Part shown: piece after piece, positions 8,089 to 16,670 of the stretch
Numbering within the stretch: the stretch's first letter is position 1
How the letters are laid out: every line of letters begins with the position of its first letter
Source: Streptomyces pseudogriseolus
GTDB lineage: Bacteria > Actinomycetota > Actinomycetes > Streptomycetales > Streptomycetaceae
DNA: 36,220 bases
Direction of reading: 5' to 3'
Assembly (NCBI GenBank): GCA_002154585.1
Contig: MUNG01000039.1
Span: 1-36,220 of the forward strand
Position numbers and translations under genes: made by a program
Notes under the pieces: generated by a model
The model's input: the letters and a program-made list of their open reading frames with translations, nothing else
What the model was told of the DNA's origin: nothing
Databases searched by the model: none

Positions 8089-8694
8089 ATGACCCCCGAA
8101 CACCCCGACGCCCCCGCCGGCGAGACGACGGCTCTGGCGCTGAAGATCCTGGTCGCCGGCGGTTTCGGCGTGGGGAAGACCACGCTGGTGGGCGCGGTCA
8201 GCGAGATCCGGCCACTGCGCACCGAGGAGATGCTCAGCGAGGCCGGGCGGACGGTGGACGACACCGACGGCGTCGACCACAAGGTCACCACGACCGTCGC
8301 CATGGACTTCGGCCGCATCACCATCCGCTCCGGGCTCTCCCTGTACCTCTTCGGCACCCCGGGCCAGGACCGCTTCTGGTTCCTGTGGGACGAACTGGCG
8401 CAGGGCGCGCTCGGCGCGGTCGTCCTGGCCGACACCCGGCGGCTGGAGGACTGCTTCCCCGCGGTCGACTACTTCGAGCACCGGAAGATCCCCTTCGTCG
8501 TCGCCGTCAACTGCTTCGCCGGCGCCCGGCGGCACGACACGGGCAGCGTCTGCCGGGCGCTCGACCTCGACCCCGGGACGCCGGTGGTGCTGTGCGACGC
8601 CCGCGAACGCGTGTCGGGCAAGGAGGTGCTCATCCAGCTCGTCGAGTACGCCGGACGCATGCACACCGCCCGGCTGCTCGACTCGGTGGGATGA
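8089..8694 (+). CDS. cvnD: Conservon GTP-binding protein CvnD
   Basis: A 201-aa small GTPase of the conservon/MglA-like type, fourth gene of the cluster. The P-loop is GFGVGKTT (25-32). The G3 region reads LYLFGTPGQDRFWFLWDEL, in which the usual DxxG is replaced by GTPGQ as in this family, and the G4 region is VAVNCF. GTP loading is expected to switch the state of the CvnABC complex. It lies 79 bp after cvnC, with GAAAGAAG before the ATG. No cytochrome P450 gene follows, unlike some conservons; the next gene is convergent. Confidence 0.93.
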   Translation: MTPEHPDAPAGETTALALKILVAGGFGVGKTTLVGAVSEIRPLRTEEMLSEAGRTVDDTDGVDHKVTTTVAMDFGRITIRSGLSLYLFGTPGQDRFWFLWDELAQGALGAVVLADTRRLEDCFPAVDYFEHRKIPFVVAVNCFAGARRHDTGSVCRALDLDPGTPVVLCDARERVSGKEVLIQLVEYAGRMHTARLLDSVG

Positions 8695-8734
8695 CCGCGG
8701 CGGGGAGCGGGCCGACCCGGCGCCCCGCCCGCCG

Positions 8735-9163
8735 TCAGTCCGCCACGCCCTTTTCGGCCAGCACCTTGTCGACACGGACCCGGACCAGCAGCTCCCCCGG
8801 CACGCCGTTGCGGGCGCCGAACTCCTCGGCGCGGTCCTCGCCCATGTAGCGCGCGCCGATCCGGGCGGCCCAGTGCCGCAGCTCCCCGGGATCCTCCGAG
8901 AGTTGCGCCCGGCCCTCCAGGATCACGTACGCGAAAGGCGGCCGGTCGTCGTCCACGCAGAGGGCGATCCGCCCGTCACGGGCCAGGTTGCGTCCCTTCA
9001 CGGTCGCCGCGCCGGTGTTGAACACCACCTCGTCCCCGTCGAGCACGAACCAGACCGGTGCCAGATGCGGACGTCCGTCGGCCCGGACGGTGGCCAGTTT
9101 GCCGGTGCGGGTGCCGTTCGAGACGAACGCCCGCCACTCTTCCTCGGTCATCTTGTGTCCCAT
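8735..9163 (-). CDS. PPOX-class pyridoxamine-phosphate-oxidase-fold protein, probably F420- or flavin-dependent
   Basis: A 142-aa split-barrel protein. The pattern MTEEEWRAFV, TGKLATVRADGRPHLAPVWF, VVFNTGAATVKGRNLARDGR and IALCVDDDRPPFAYVILEG is that of the PPOX F420-dependent enzymes of actinobacteria, which reduce or oxidise small molecules with F420 or bind flavin. The cofactor cannot be settled by eye. I chose the ATG at 9163 because AAGGAAG lies nine bases upstream; a second in-frame ATG three codons earlier is too close to that site. The gene converges with cvnD across 40 bp of G/C-rich sequence that can fold into an imperfect hairpin. Confidence 0.85.
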   Translation of the reverse strand: MGHKMTEEEWRAFVSNGTRTGKLATVRADGRPHLAPVWFVLDGDEVVFNTGAATVKGRNLARDGRIALCVDDDRPPFAYVILEGRAQLSEDPGELRHWAARIGARYMGEDRAEEFGARNGVPGELLVRVRVDKVLAEKGVAD

Positions 9164-9276
9164 GGCTCTCATCTTCCTTGCCCGTCGCCCGGTCGTGGGT
9201 AAGGCTGGCGGAGGGACCCTCCCGACCGGAGGGGACGACACGGGGCACACGGGGACAACAGGGGGAGACACACGAC

Positions 9277-9684
9277 ATGGGGCAGAACCAGGGACTCGAC
9301 TGGCTGCTGGACGACCTGACCCAGCGCGTCGAACACGTACGGCACGCGCTGATCCTCTCGAACGACGGCCTGGTGACGGGGGCGAGCACGGGCCTGCGCC
9401 GCGAGGACGCCGAGCATCTGGCCGCCGTCTCGTCCGGGCTGCACAGCCTCGCCAAGGGCTCGGGGCGGCACTTCGGCGCGGGCGGGGTGCGCCAGACGAT
9501 GATCGAGTTCGACGAGGCGGTGCTCTTCGTCACCGCCGCCGGCAGCGGAAGCTGCCTCTGCGTCCTGAGCGGCGCCGAGGCGGACATCGGACACATCGCC
9601 TACGAGATGACGCTGCTCGTCAACCGGGTCGGCGAACACCTGGACGTCGACACCCGCCGACCGGAACCGGGCGCGGGCGCCTGA
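9277..9684 (+). CDS. Orphan roadblock/LC7 protein, paralog of CvnB
   Basis: A 135-aa roadblock/LC7 protein with no kinase, DUF742 or GTPase gene beside it. It matches the CvnB at 7142 closely along its length: LDWLLDDL, VRHAL, REDAEHLAAV, HSLAKG, GRHFGAGGVRQTM, ADIG, AYEM and GEHLD are all shared. It begins at the ATG at 9277 with GGGGGAG ten bases upstream. Sitting 0.6 kb from the conservon, it probably arose by duplication of cvnB and may compete with or replace CvnB in the complex; that role is inference. It diverges from the PPOX gene, with 113 bp between the start codons for both promoters. Confidence 0.9.
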   Translation: MGQNQGLDWLLDDLTQRVEHVRHALILSNDGLVTGASTGLRREDAEHLAAVSSGLHSLAKGSGRHFGAGGVRQTMIEFDEAVLFVTAAGSGSCLCVLSGAEADIGHIAYEMTLLVNRVGEHLDVDTRRPEPGAGA

Positions 9685-9711
9685 CCAGCGCCTTCGTCGT
9701 TACGGGGCGAG

Positions 9712-9720
9712 TTATCCACA
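9712..9720 (+). promoter_or_regulatory. Perfect DnaA box TTATCCACA
   Basis: The sequence matches the consensus DnaA binding nonamer TTATNCACA exactly. It lies alone, 3 bp upstream of a possible -35 element (TTGGCA, 9724-9729) whose matching -10 would be TACCGT (9749-9754, spacer 19), ahead of the gene at 9812. The position suits control of that promoter by DnaA rather than an origin, because no cluster of boxes is present. Confidence 0.5.
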
Positions 9721-9811
9721 GGGTTGGCACGCTGCGTGACGAAATGGCTACCGTCTTTCCCGGAGCGGGCGCGACCGGCGCCCGCCCTCCGAACGCACGG
9801 GGGAGACGAGC

Positions 9812-10825
9812 ATGTCCCGACAGCAGACGACCACCACCACGACCACCACGCGGCGATCCGTCACGGCCTTCGACACGAGTGTCCGGCCGGTCGTGGCGAC
9901 CGACGACTCCTGGGTGACGACCGGCCGCGCGGCCCGCGAACTCGGCCTGCGACGCATGGAGTTCGACCTGGGCGTACGGCTCGGCCGCATCCGTACGGAG
10001 CCCGGCCGGACGCCGGGGGAGCGGCGGGTCGCGCGGGCCGAGATCGAACGGCTGCGCGCCGGACCGGGGTTCCCCGAGTCGCTGCGCCGCAGCGTGCACG
10101 CCGTGGGGACCGCGGAAGGCGCCGCGCTGCTGGACGTGGCGAAGACGCGGTTCACCCGGCTGGCCAGGCTCGGCCTGCTGGTCCCGGTGGCGTTCCACCT
10201 CAACCGCTACCGTGCCGTGGTCTGGCTCTATCTCGCCGACGAGCTACGGCTGTTCGGCGACGACGCGAAGAGCGCGCCGCTGCTGACCGGGCGTACGCCC
10301 GAGGGACTGCGCGGTCTGCTGGACTCCGGGATCGACCTGCGGCCCCGCAACTGGCGCAGCAGGCACCTCGGTTTCCTGCTCCGGGAGGACGAGGACCCCT
10401 GGGCCCGTGCGGGCGCGGTCGCGTCGTTCCTCGAACCGCTGCACGTGGCGCAGGTGGTGCGGGACCCCTACGACCGGTCCCACCTCAACGGGTTCCGCCG
10501 CCGGCCGCCCGGCGGCGCGAGCCCCGACTCGCCGGGGGCAGGGATCGCGGCGGACCTCATGACGGCGTGCGACCCGGACGAGATCGCCTGGCTGCGGGCC
10601 GACCTGGCCCGCCTCGTGGACGAGGCCCGAGCCCACCGCCCGGCGCCCCGGCCGCCCGCGTCCCGCAGGCCGGTGCTCTCACCGGCGTCGTCCCGGCCCG
10701 CGCCTCCGTCCCGCCCCGACACTCCGGACACCCCGGCCGCCGGCGACCGCGCCAGACGCCGAGGCCTGCTCGCCCGCTGGCGCCACCGAACCGCCCGGAC
10801 CGCCCGGACCGCATCGCGCCCCTGA
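9812..10825 (+). CDS. DUF6397-like conserved Streptomyces protein
   Basis: A 337-aa protein whose body resembles the DUF6397 family of streptomycetes; the family call is from memory of its pattern. A Thr-rich opening (QQTTTTTTTTRR) is followed by a MerR/excisionase-like helix-turn-helix segment (TTGRAARELGLRRMEFDLGVRLGRIRT), then RVARAEIERLRA, a second repeat of the same kind (DVAKTRFTRLARLGLLVP) and the conserved stretch FHLNRYRAVVWLYLADELR. The C-terminal 90 residues are Pro/Arg/Ser-rich and probably disordered. The two HTH-like segments suggest DNA binding, but no function is known. GGGGGAGA lies before the ATG at 9812. A DnaA box lies 92 bp upstream of the start. Confidence 0.75.
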   Translation: MSRQQTTTTTTTTRRSVTAFDTSVRPVVATDDSWVTTGRAARELGLRRMEFDLGVRLGRIRTEPGRTPGERRVARAEIERLRAGPGFPESLRRSVHAVGTAEGAALLDVAKTRFTRLARLGLLVPVAFHLNRYRAVVWLYLADELRLFGDDAKSAPLLTGRTPEGLRGLLDSGIDLRPRNWRSRHLGFLLREDEDPWARAGAVASFLEPLHVAQVVRDPYDRSHLNGFRRRPPGGASPDSPGAGIAADLMTACDPDEIAWLRADLARLVDEARAHRPAPRPPASRRPVLSPASSRPAPPSRPDTPDTPAAGDRARRRGLLARWRHRTARTARTASRP

Positions 10826-10859
10826 GCCGGCGGTGCGCGGTGACGGGCCGCGTCTCACC

Positions 10860-11726
10860 TCACAGCGCCCGGAAGAGACCTTCCTGGACGACCGAGACCA
10901 GCATGCGGCCCTCCCGGTCGTAGATCCGGCCGCGCGCCAGCCCGCGGCCGCCCGTGGCGATGGGCGACTCCTGGTCGTACAGGAACCACTCGTCCGCCCG
11001 GAACGGCCGGTGGAACCACATGGCGTGGTCCAGCGACGCCATGTCGAAGCCACGCGGACCCCACAGCGGCTCCACCGGGATCCGCACCGCGTCCAGCAGC
11101 GTCATGTCGCTGGCGTACGTCAGCGCGCAGGTGTGCACCAGCGGATCGTCGCCCAGCGGCCCGACCGCGCGCATCCACACCGCGCTGCGCGGCTCCGCGC
11201 CCTCGATCTCGTCCGGCTTCCAGCGCAGCCGGTCGACGTAGCGGATGTCGAAGGGCTGGCGGCGCGCCATCCGCTCCAACTGCTCCGGAAGCGCGCCCAG
11301 GTGCTCGCGGATCTCCTCCGCGACCGTCGGCAGCGACTCCGGGTCCGGCACCTCGCGGGCCGGCGGCAGCTGGTGCTCGAAACTCCCCTGTTCAGGCTTG
11401 TGGAAGGAGGCGGTCAGATTGAAGATCGTCCGGCCCTGCTGCACGGCGGTGACCCGGCGGGTCGTGAACGACCTGCCGTCCCGCACACGCTCCACCTGGT
11501 ACACGATCGGCACCCCGGGCCGGCCCGGGCGCAGGAAGTACGCGTGCAGCGAGTGCACCGGGCGGTCGCCCTCCGTGGTGCGGCCGGCCGCGACCAGCGC
11601 CTGGCCCGCGACCTGTCCCCCGAAGACCCGCTGCAGGGACTCCTGCGGGCTGCGGCCGCGGAAGATGTCGACCTCGATCTGCTCCAGGTCGAGCAGATCG
11701 ACGAGGCTCTCGGCCGGGTTCGTCAT
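10860..11726 (-). CDS. tesB: Acyl-CoA thioesterase II (TesB type)
   Basis: A 288-aa double-hotdog acyl-CoA thioesterase, the normal length of TesB. The conserved first hotdog QRVFGGQVAGQALVAAGRT is followed by VHSLHAYFLRPG and VERVRDGRSFTTRRVTAVQQG, and the second hotdog contains ASLDHAMWFHRPFRADEWFLYDQ and GRGLARGRIYDREG. It hydrolyses medium- to long-chain acyl-CoA to free acid and CoA in the cytoplasm. The start ATG at 11726 (MTNPAESL) has GGAGAG eight bases upstream. It begins 19 bp after the helicase stop on the same strand, so the two are probably one transcript. Confidence 0.92.
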   Translation of the reverse strand: MTNPAESLVDLLDLEQIEVDIFRGRSPQESLQRVFGGQVAGQALVAAGRTTEGDRPVHSLHAYFLRPGRPGVPIVYQVERVRDGRSFTTRRVTAVQQGRTIFNLTASFHKPEQGSFEHQLPPAREVPDPESLPTVAEEIREHLGALPEQLERMARRQPFDIRYVDRLRWKPDEIEGAEPRSAVWMRAVGPLGDDPLVHTCALTYASDMTLLDAVRIPVEPLWGPRGFDMASLDHAMWFHRPFRADEWFLYDQESPIATGGRGLARGRIYDREGRMLVSVVQEGLFRAL

Positions 11727-11745
11727 GGGTGCGTCTCTCCTGTGC

Positions 11746-14259
11746 TCAGAGCTGGCCGACGGCGGTGACCCGCACGACGGCACGGCCCTCCGCGTCGGAG
11801 GCGGTCAGGTCGACCTCGGCGCTGATGCCCCAGTCGTGGTCGCCGTTCGGGTCGTCGAAGATCTGGCGGACCCGCCACAGCCCGTTCTCCGGCTGCTCGT
11901 CGAGGATCAGCAGCTTCGGCCCGCGGGCGTCGGGACCGGTGCCGAGTTCCTCGTACTCGTCCCAGTACTTGTCCATCGCCTCGCCCCACGCGTCCGCGTC
12001 CCAGCCGGACTCGCCGTCCAGCTCGCCCAGTTCGTCCACCTGGTCGAGGGCGGCGAGCTCCACCCGCCGGAACATGGCGTTGCGGACCAGGACCCGGAAG
12101 GCGCGCGCGTTCGCCGTGACCGGCTTGACCTGGTCGGCCTTCTCCTGGGCCTCCTCGGCGGTCATCTCCTCCGGGTTGGCGAGCTGCTCCCACTCGTCCA
12201 GCAGGCTGGAGTCGACCTGGCGCACCGTCTCGCCCAGCCAGGCGATCAAATCCTCCAGGTCCTCCGACTTCAGGTCGTCGGGGACGGTGTGCTCCAGCGC
12301 CTTGTAGGCGCTGGCGAGGTAGCGCAGCACGATGCCCTCGGTGCGGGCCAGTTCGTAGTGGGACACCAGCTCCGTGAAGGACAGCGCCCGCTCGTACATG
12401 TCCCGGATCACCGACTTCGGCGACAGCGGATGGTCGCCGACCCACGGGTGGGACTTGCGGTACGTGTTGTACGCGTGGAAGAGCAGCTCCTCCAGCGGCT
12501 TCGGGTAGGTGATGTCCTGGAGGCGCTCCATGCGCTCCTCGTACTCCACCCCGTCGGCCTTCATCGCGGCGACCGCCTCGCCGCGCGCCTTGTTCTGCTG
12601 GGCGGCGAGGATCTGCCGCGGGTCGTCCAGCGTGGACTCCACCACGGACACCATGTCCAGCGCGTACGACGGCGACTCGGGGTCCAGCAGCTCGAACGCG
12701 GCCAGCGCGAACGTGGACAGCGGCTGGTTGAGCGCGAAGTCCTGCTGGAGGTCGACGGTGAGACGCACGATGCGTCCCTCCGCGTCCGGCCGGTCGAGCT
12801 TCTCGACGATGCCGCCGTCCAGCAGCGACCGGTAAATGGCGATCGCCCGCCGGATGTGGCGCAGCTGCTGCTTGCGCGGCTCGTGGTTGTCCTCCAGCAG
12901 CCGGCGCATCGCCTCGAAGGCGTTGCCGGGCCGGGCGATCACCGACAGCAGCATGGTGTGGGTGACGCGGAAGCGGGAGGTCAGCGGCTCCGGCTCGGAC
13001 CCGATGAGCTTCTCGAAGGTCTGCTCGCTCCACGCGACGAAACCCTCGGGAGCCTTCTTGCGCACCACCTTGCGGCGCTTCTTCGGGTCGTCGCCCGCCT
13101 TCGCCAGCGCCTTCTCGTTCTCGACGACGTGCTCCGGCGCCTGGGCGACCACGAAGCCCTCGGTGTCGAAGCCGGCCCGCCCGGCGCGCCCCGCGATCTG
13201 GTGGAACTCCCGAGCCCGCAGCGTGCGCACCCGGTTGCCGTCGTACTTGGTGAGCGCGGTGAACAGCACCGTGCGGATGGGCACGTTGACGCCCACCCCG
13301 AGGGTGTCGGTGCCGCAGATGACCTTCAGCAGGCCCGCCTGCGCCAGCTTCTCCACCAGCCGCCGGTACTTGGGCAGCATGCCGGCGTGGTGCACGCCGA
13401 TGCCGTGCCGCACGTAACGGGACAGGTTGCGGCCGAACTTGGTGGTGAAGCGGAAGTTGCCGATCAGGTCGGCGATCCTGTCCTTCTCCTCCCGCGTGCA
13501 CATGTTGATGCTCATCAGCGCCTGCGCCCGCTCCACCGCCTGTGCCTGGGTGAAGTGCACGATGTACACCGGCGCCTGGCGGGCCTCCAGCAGATCGGTC
13601 AGCGTCTCGGTGAGCGGCGTGTACCGGTACTCGTACGACAGCGGCACCGGCCGGGTCGCCGAGCGGACGACGGCGGTGGGGCGGTTCGTGCGCCGGGTGA
13701 GGTCCTTCTCGAAGAAGGAGACGTCGCCCAGCGTGGCCGACATCAGCACGAACTGCGCCTGCGGCAGCTCCAGCAGCGGAATCTGCCAGGCCCAGCCGCG
13801 GTCCTGCTCCGCGTAGAAGTGGAACTCGTCCATCACGACCTGGCCGACGTCGGCGTCCTTGCCGTCGCGCAGCGCGATCGACGCGAGCACCTCGGCGGTG
13901 CAGCAGATCACCGGGGCGTCGGCGTTCACGGACGCGTCGCCGGTGAGCATGCCGACGTTCTCGGTGCCGAAGATCTTGCACAGCTCGAAGAACTTCTCCG
14001 AGACGAGCGCCTTGATGGGGGCCGTGTAGAAGGTGACCTCGTCGCGCGCCAGCGCCGCGAAGTGGGCGCCCGCGGCGATCATGCTCTTGCCCGAGCCGGT
14101 CGGCGTCGAGACGATCACGTTCGCCCCCGACACCACCTCGATCAGCGCCTCCACCTGGTGCGGATAGAGGGTGAGGCCGCGCTCCTGCGCCCACGACTCG
14201 AAGGCTTCGTACAGGGCGTCGGGGTCTGCGGTCGGCGGCAGCTGATCGATGAGGGTCAC
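11746..14259 (-). CDS. Large DEAD/DEAH-box superfamily 2 helicase
   Basis: About 837 aa, a Ski2/Lhr-like SF2 helicase common in actinobacteria. Motif I is TPTGSGKS (about 52-59), Ia APIKALV, II DEFH (in VVMDEFHFY), III SATLG, and in the second RecA domain HHAGMLPKYR, TDTLGVGVNVP and motif VI QIAGRAGRAG. The C-terminal 400 residues contain a long helical region with DUF3516-like segments (ENDHEPRKQQ-type region, YKALEHTVPDDL) and an acidic end. It unwinds nucleic acid with ATP, and an RNA substrate is likely but unproven. The start is one of two adjacent GTG codons (14259 or 14262) before ACCCTCATCGATCAG; the earlier open frame has poor composition. It diverges from the DUF457 gene. Confidence 0.9.
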   Translation of the reverse strand: MTLIDQLPPTADPDALYEAFESWAQERGLTLYPHQVEALIEVVSGANVIVSTPTGSGKSMIAAGAHFAALARDEVTFYTAPIKALVSEKFFELCKIFGTENVGMLTGDASVNADAPVICCTAEVLASIALRDGKDADVGQVVMDEFHFYAEQDRGWAWQIPLLELPQAQFVLMSATLGDVSFFEKDLTRRTNRPTAVVRSATRPVPLSYEYRYTPLTETLTDLLEARQAPVYIVHFTQAQAVERAQALMSINMCTREEKDRIADLIGNFRFTTKFGRNLSRYVRHGIGVHHAGMLPKYRRLVEKLAQAGLLKVICGTDTLGVGVNVPIRTVLFTALTKYDGNRVRTLRAREFHQIAGRAGRAGFDTEGFVVAQAPEHVVENEKALAKAGDDPKKRRKVVRKKAPEGFVAWSEQTFEKLIGSEPEPLTSRFRVTHTMLLSVIARPGNAFEAMRRLLEDNHEPRKQQLRHIRRAIAIYRSLLDGGIVEKLDRPDAEGRIVRLTVDLQQDFALNQPLSTFALAAFELLDPESPSYALDMVSVVESTLDDPRQILAAQQNKARGEAVAAMKADGVEYEERMERLQDITYPKPLEELLFHAYNTYRKSHPWVGDHPLSPKSVIRDMYERALSFTELVSHYELARTEGIVLRYLASAYKALEHTVPDDLKSEDLEDLIAWLGETVRQVDSSLLDEWEQLANPEEMTAEEAQEKADQVKPVTANARAFRVLVRNAMFRRVELAALDQVDELGELDGESGWDADAWGEAMDKYWDEYEELGTGPDARGPKLLILDEQPENGLWRVRQIFDDPNGDHDWGISAEVDLTASDAEGRAVVRVTAVGQL

Positions 14260-14404
14260 CACCCCATCTTGCCTGCCCGCACACCCGATGCGGGAATCGG
14301 CTGTCGGCTCGAAGATCGCTACCGCTACGCTGTGTCGCCGGCGCAGCGTCAACGTCCCCGGTCAACCGGGCGGCGGTGAAAGAGGAATGGGGCGGGCACA
14401 GGCC

Positions 14405-15199
14405 ATGATGGGACCAGCACACTCACTGTCGGGCGCCGCGGCCTGGCTGGGGGTGGGGGCGGCGACGGCCGCGGCCGGACGCCCCATGCCCTGGCCGGTG
14501 CTGCTGGCCGGCGCGCTGATCTGCGCGGGCGCCGCGCTCGCCCCGGACCTGGACCACAAAGCCGCCACCATCTCGCGGTCCTTCGGCCCCGTCTCCCGCT
14601 GGCTGTGCGAGATCGTCGACAAGCTGTCCTACGCGGTCTACAAGGCGACGAAGAAGCCGGGCGACCCCCGTCGCTCGGGCGGTCACCGCACCCTCACCCA
14701 CACCTGGCTGTGGGCGGTCGCCATCGGCGCCGGCACCTCCGCCCTGGCGATCACCGGCGGCCGCTGGGCGGTCCTGTTCATCCTCTTCGTGCACATGGTG
14801 CTGGCCATCGAGGGCCTGCTGTGGCGGGCGACGCGCGGCTCCAGCAGCGACGTGCTGGTGTGGCTGCTGGCGGCGACCAGCGCCTGGATCATCGCGGACA
14901 TCCTCGACCAGCCCGGCAACGGCGCCGGATGGTTGTTCACCGAGCCGGGCCAGGAGTACTTGTGGCTCGGCCTGCCGATCGTCCTGGGCGCCCTGGTGCA
15001 CGACATCGGGGACGCGCTGACCGTCTCCGGCTGCCCGGTCCTGTGGCCCATACCCGTGGGCCGCAAGCGCTGGTACCCGGTCGGCCCGCCGAAGGCGCTG
15101 CGGTTCCGCGCCGGCAGCTGGGTGGAGCTGAAGGTGCTGATGCCGGTGTTCATGGTGCTGGGCGGGGTGGGCTGCGCGGCGGCGCTCAACGTCATATAG
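14405..15199 (+). CDS. DUF457 (YdjM-type) membrane-bound metal-dependent hydrolase
   Basis: A 264-aa membrane protein of the DUF457/LexA-induced YdjM family, annotated as a metal-dependent hydrolase. The family's putative metal ligands are visible: the acidic LAPDLDHKAA, the HRTLTHTWLW motif (H95-H100 region) and a later VHDIGDALT. Four or five hydrophobic helices alternate with these loops. Substrate and biological role are unknown. The start is uncertain: ATG at 14387, 14405 and 14408 are all in frame, and GAGGA is directly adjacent to the first, too close to serve it well. Confidence 0.85.
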   Translation: MMGPAHSLSGAAAWLGVGAATAAAGRPMPWPVLLAGALICAGAALAPDLDHKAATISRSFGPVSRWLCEIVDKLSYAVYKATKKPGDPRRSGGHRTLTHTWLWAVAIGAGTSALAITGGRWAVLFILFVHMVLAIEGLLWRATRGSSSDVLVWLLAATSAWIIADILDQPGNGAGWLFTEPGQEYLWLGLPIVLGALVHDIGDALTVSGCPVLWPIPVGRKRWYPVGPPKALRFRAGSWVELKVLMPVFMVLGGVGCAAALNVI

Positions 15200-15258
15200 C
15201 CGCGTACAGCGGCGGCGCCCCTGTGCGACGGCGGACGCGCGGAACGGGCGGCCGCCGG

Positions 15259-15513
15259 TCAGCCGCCGCCCTCACCGCCGTAGCGGCGCTCGAACCGGGC
15301 GATTCGGCCTTCGGTGTCCACGGTCCTGGCCTTGCCCGTGTAGAACGGGTGGCTCTCCGAGGAGATCTCCACGTCCACCACCGGGTAGGTCTCGCCGTCG
15401 TCCCACTCGATGGTCTGCCCGCTGGACGCGGTGGACCGGGTGAGGAAGGCGTATCCGGCGGCCCGGTCCCGGAAGACGACCGGGTGGTACTCGGGGTGCT
15501 TGTCCTTCTGCAT
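15259..15513 (-). CDS. rpmE2: 50S ribosomal protein L31 type B
   Basis: An 84-aa L31 of the zinc-independent (C-) type. It opens with [16 protein letters not shown] and has the [21 protein letters not shown] core; the CxxC pairs of the zinc-binding form are absent. It sits in the large ribosomal subunit near the central bridge. In many bacteria this form replaces the zinc form during zinc starvation under Zur control, but I see no Zur-box-like palindrome in the 44 bp before it. GAGGAG lies seven bases upstream of the ATG. It follows the DUF5709 gene on the same strand and may be co-transcribed. Confidence 0.95.
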   Translation of the reverse strand: MQKDKHPEYHPVVFRDRAAGYAFLTRSTASSGQTIEWDDGETYPVVDVEISSESHPFYTGKARTVDTEGRIARFERRYGGEGGG

Positions 15514-15557
15514 GGGTGCTCCTCGGGCGGCTGGGTTCCGCGGCCGGGTAGGCGGGT

Positions 15558-16028
15558 TCAGCCCGGCAGGCTGTCCTCGTCCACGATGTGCACGGCGGCC
15601 TCCTCGGCGGAGGCGGCGGCGCCGTCGATGCCGACGTCGCCGGCGACCAGCGCCTCCTCCTCGTCCTCGTGCGCCCCTTCGTCGGGGGCGACGAGCCGGC
15701 CGGAGCGTGCCGCACCGACCTCGTTGTCCAGGAGTTCCCCGTCGGTGCCGGTGGAATCCCCGAGGTCGTCGCCGTCCGGCACGGGGAGGTCGGGCAGCTC
15801 CTCGGCCAGCCGCTGGTCCAGGGTCTCGCCCTCGTGCTGCTCGGCGGCGGTCACACCGTAGTGCTCCACCGCCCAGGGCCGCTCCGGAGGGGACCAGCCC
15901 CGGTCGAGGGGGTCGGCGACACCGTCGGTCTCCAGCGTGTCCTCGGCGTCCAGCAGACCGGCGTCGTCCTGGATCTCGGACGCGTCGGGCTGGTAGACGT
16001 CGTCTCCCCAACCGTCACCGCTGTTCAC
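15558..16028 (-). CDS. DUF5709 family protein
   Basis: A 156-aa, strongly acidic, probably disordered protein. The opening [20 protein letters not shown], the middle [20 protein letters not shown] and [16 protein letters not shown] are the hallmarks of DUF5709, an actinobacterial family without known function. The start is a GTG at 16028 with GGAGG five bases upstream; another GTG two codons earlier would overlap that site. It precedes rpmE2 by 44 bp. Confidence 0.85.
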   Translation of the reverse strand: MNSGDGWGDDVYQPDASEIQDDAGLLDAEDTLETDGVADPLDRGWSPPERPWAVEHYGVTAAEQHEGETLDQRLAEELPDLPVPDGDDLGDSTGTDGELLDNEVGAARSGRLVAPDEGAHEDEEEALVAGDVGIDGAAASAEEAAVHIVDEDSLPG

Positions 16029-16670
16029 GGACACCTCCAGGGGGTGGGGCGGGCCGCGTCGCCCGCCGTGGCCCGCACGGGCCGTCTCCACGGGCACCGA
16101 GCCCGTTCGGACCCGCTCCGCTACCCGGACGCTCCCCGGGCCGATGCCTGCCTCCAGCCTTCCACCGGATCTCCCGACCCCGCAACGCCACAGGCCGTAA
16201 CCGGCAAACGCCGGCCCGCTGTCCTGGCCGGTGGGCGGTGGCCGGCGCGCCGACGGGCCGCGGCGCCTGTGGTGTGGCCGCGCGGCGCGTGCGAGCGGAC
16301 CCGGGGGCGCCACGGGGACGCATCGGACGCGCATCCGGCTGGGCGGCAGGCGGCGCCTGCGACGCAAGGCGTTGCCTGGGCGGTGGGCGGCGGGCCGGTA
16401 CACCGCCGCGCGTAGGTACGCGCCGCCTGCGACGAGAGCCCTCGCCTGGCGTGCTGTGCGGCACGCCGGCCCCGCACGGGTGCGGGCGCGCCAGGCGCGA
16501 GCCGCGTCGGGCGCGCCAGGCACCCCCACGCAAGGCGCCACACCGCCGCGCGCGGGCGCACCGGCCTACCCAACAGACGGGCGCGGCCGGTGCCGGACAT
16601 CCCGCCTCGGGGATACCGCGGGTACCGGGGATACCGGGAATGACCCCCGACCCCCAGCGGCAGCGTCCCC
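16029..16670. other. Non-coding GC-rich island with small palindromes and repeats
   Basis: I find no believable gene in these 642 bases. They contain perfect 7-bp stems (GGCGTGC/GCACGCC near 16448 and CCCGCAC/GTGCGGG near 16473), two copies of CGGGCGCGCCAGGC near 16485 and 16508, two GCCTGCGACG blocks near 16358 and 16427, and a short tandem of GGATACC-like units at 16609-16638. The DUF5709 promoter should lie in the first 100 bases. The tandem at 16609-16638 lies just past the stop of the ABC gene at 16671 and may form its 3' end. The character resembles the island at 1-1047. Confidence 0.6.

Noticed and set aside
9712-9720. A replication origin
   Set aside because: Only one DnaA box was found, and there is no dnaA or dnaN gene and no box cluster nearby.
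11245-14379. A 1044-codon plus-strand frame
   Set aside because: It is the antisense shadow of the helicase gene, which has complete SF2 motifs on the minus strand.
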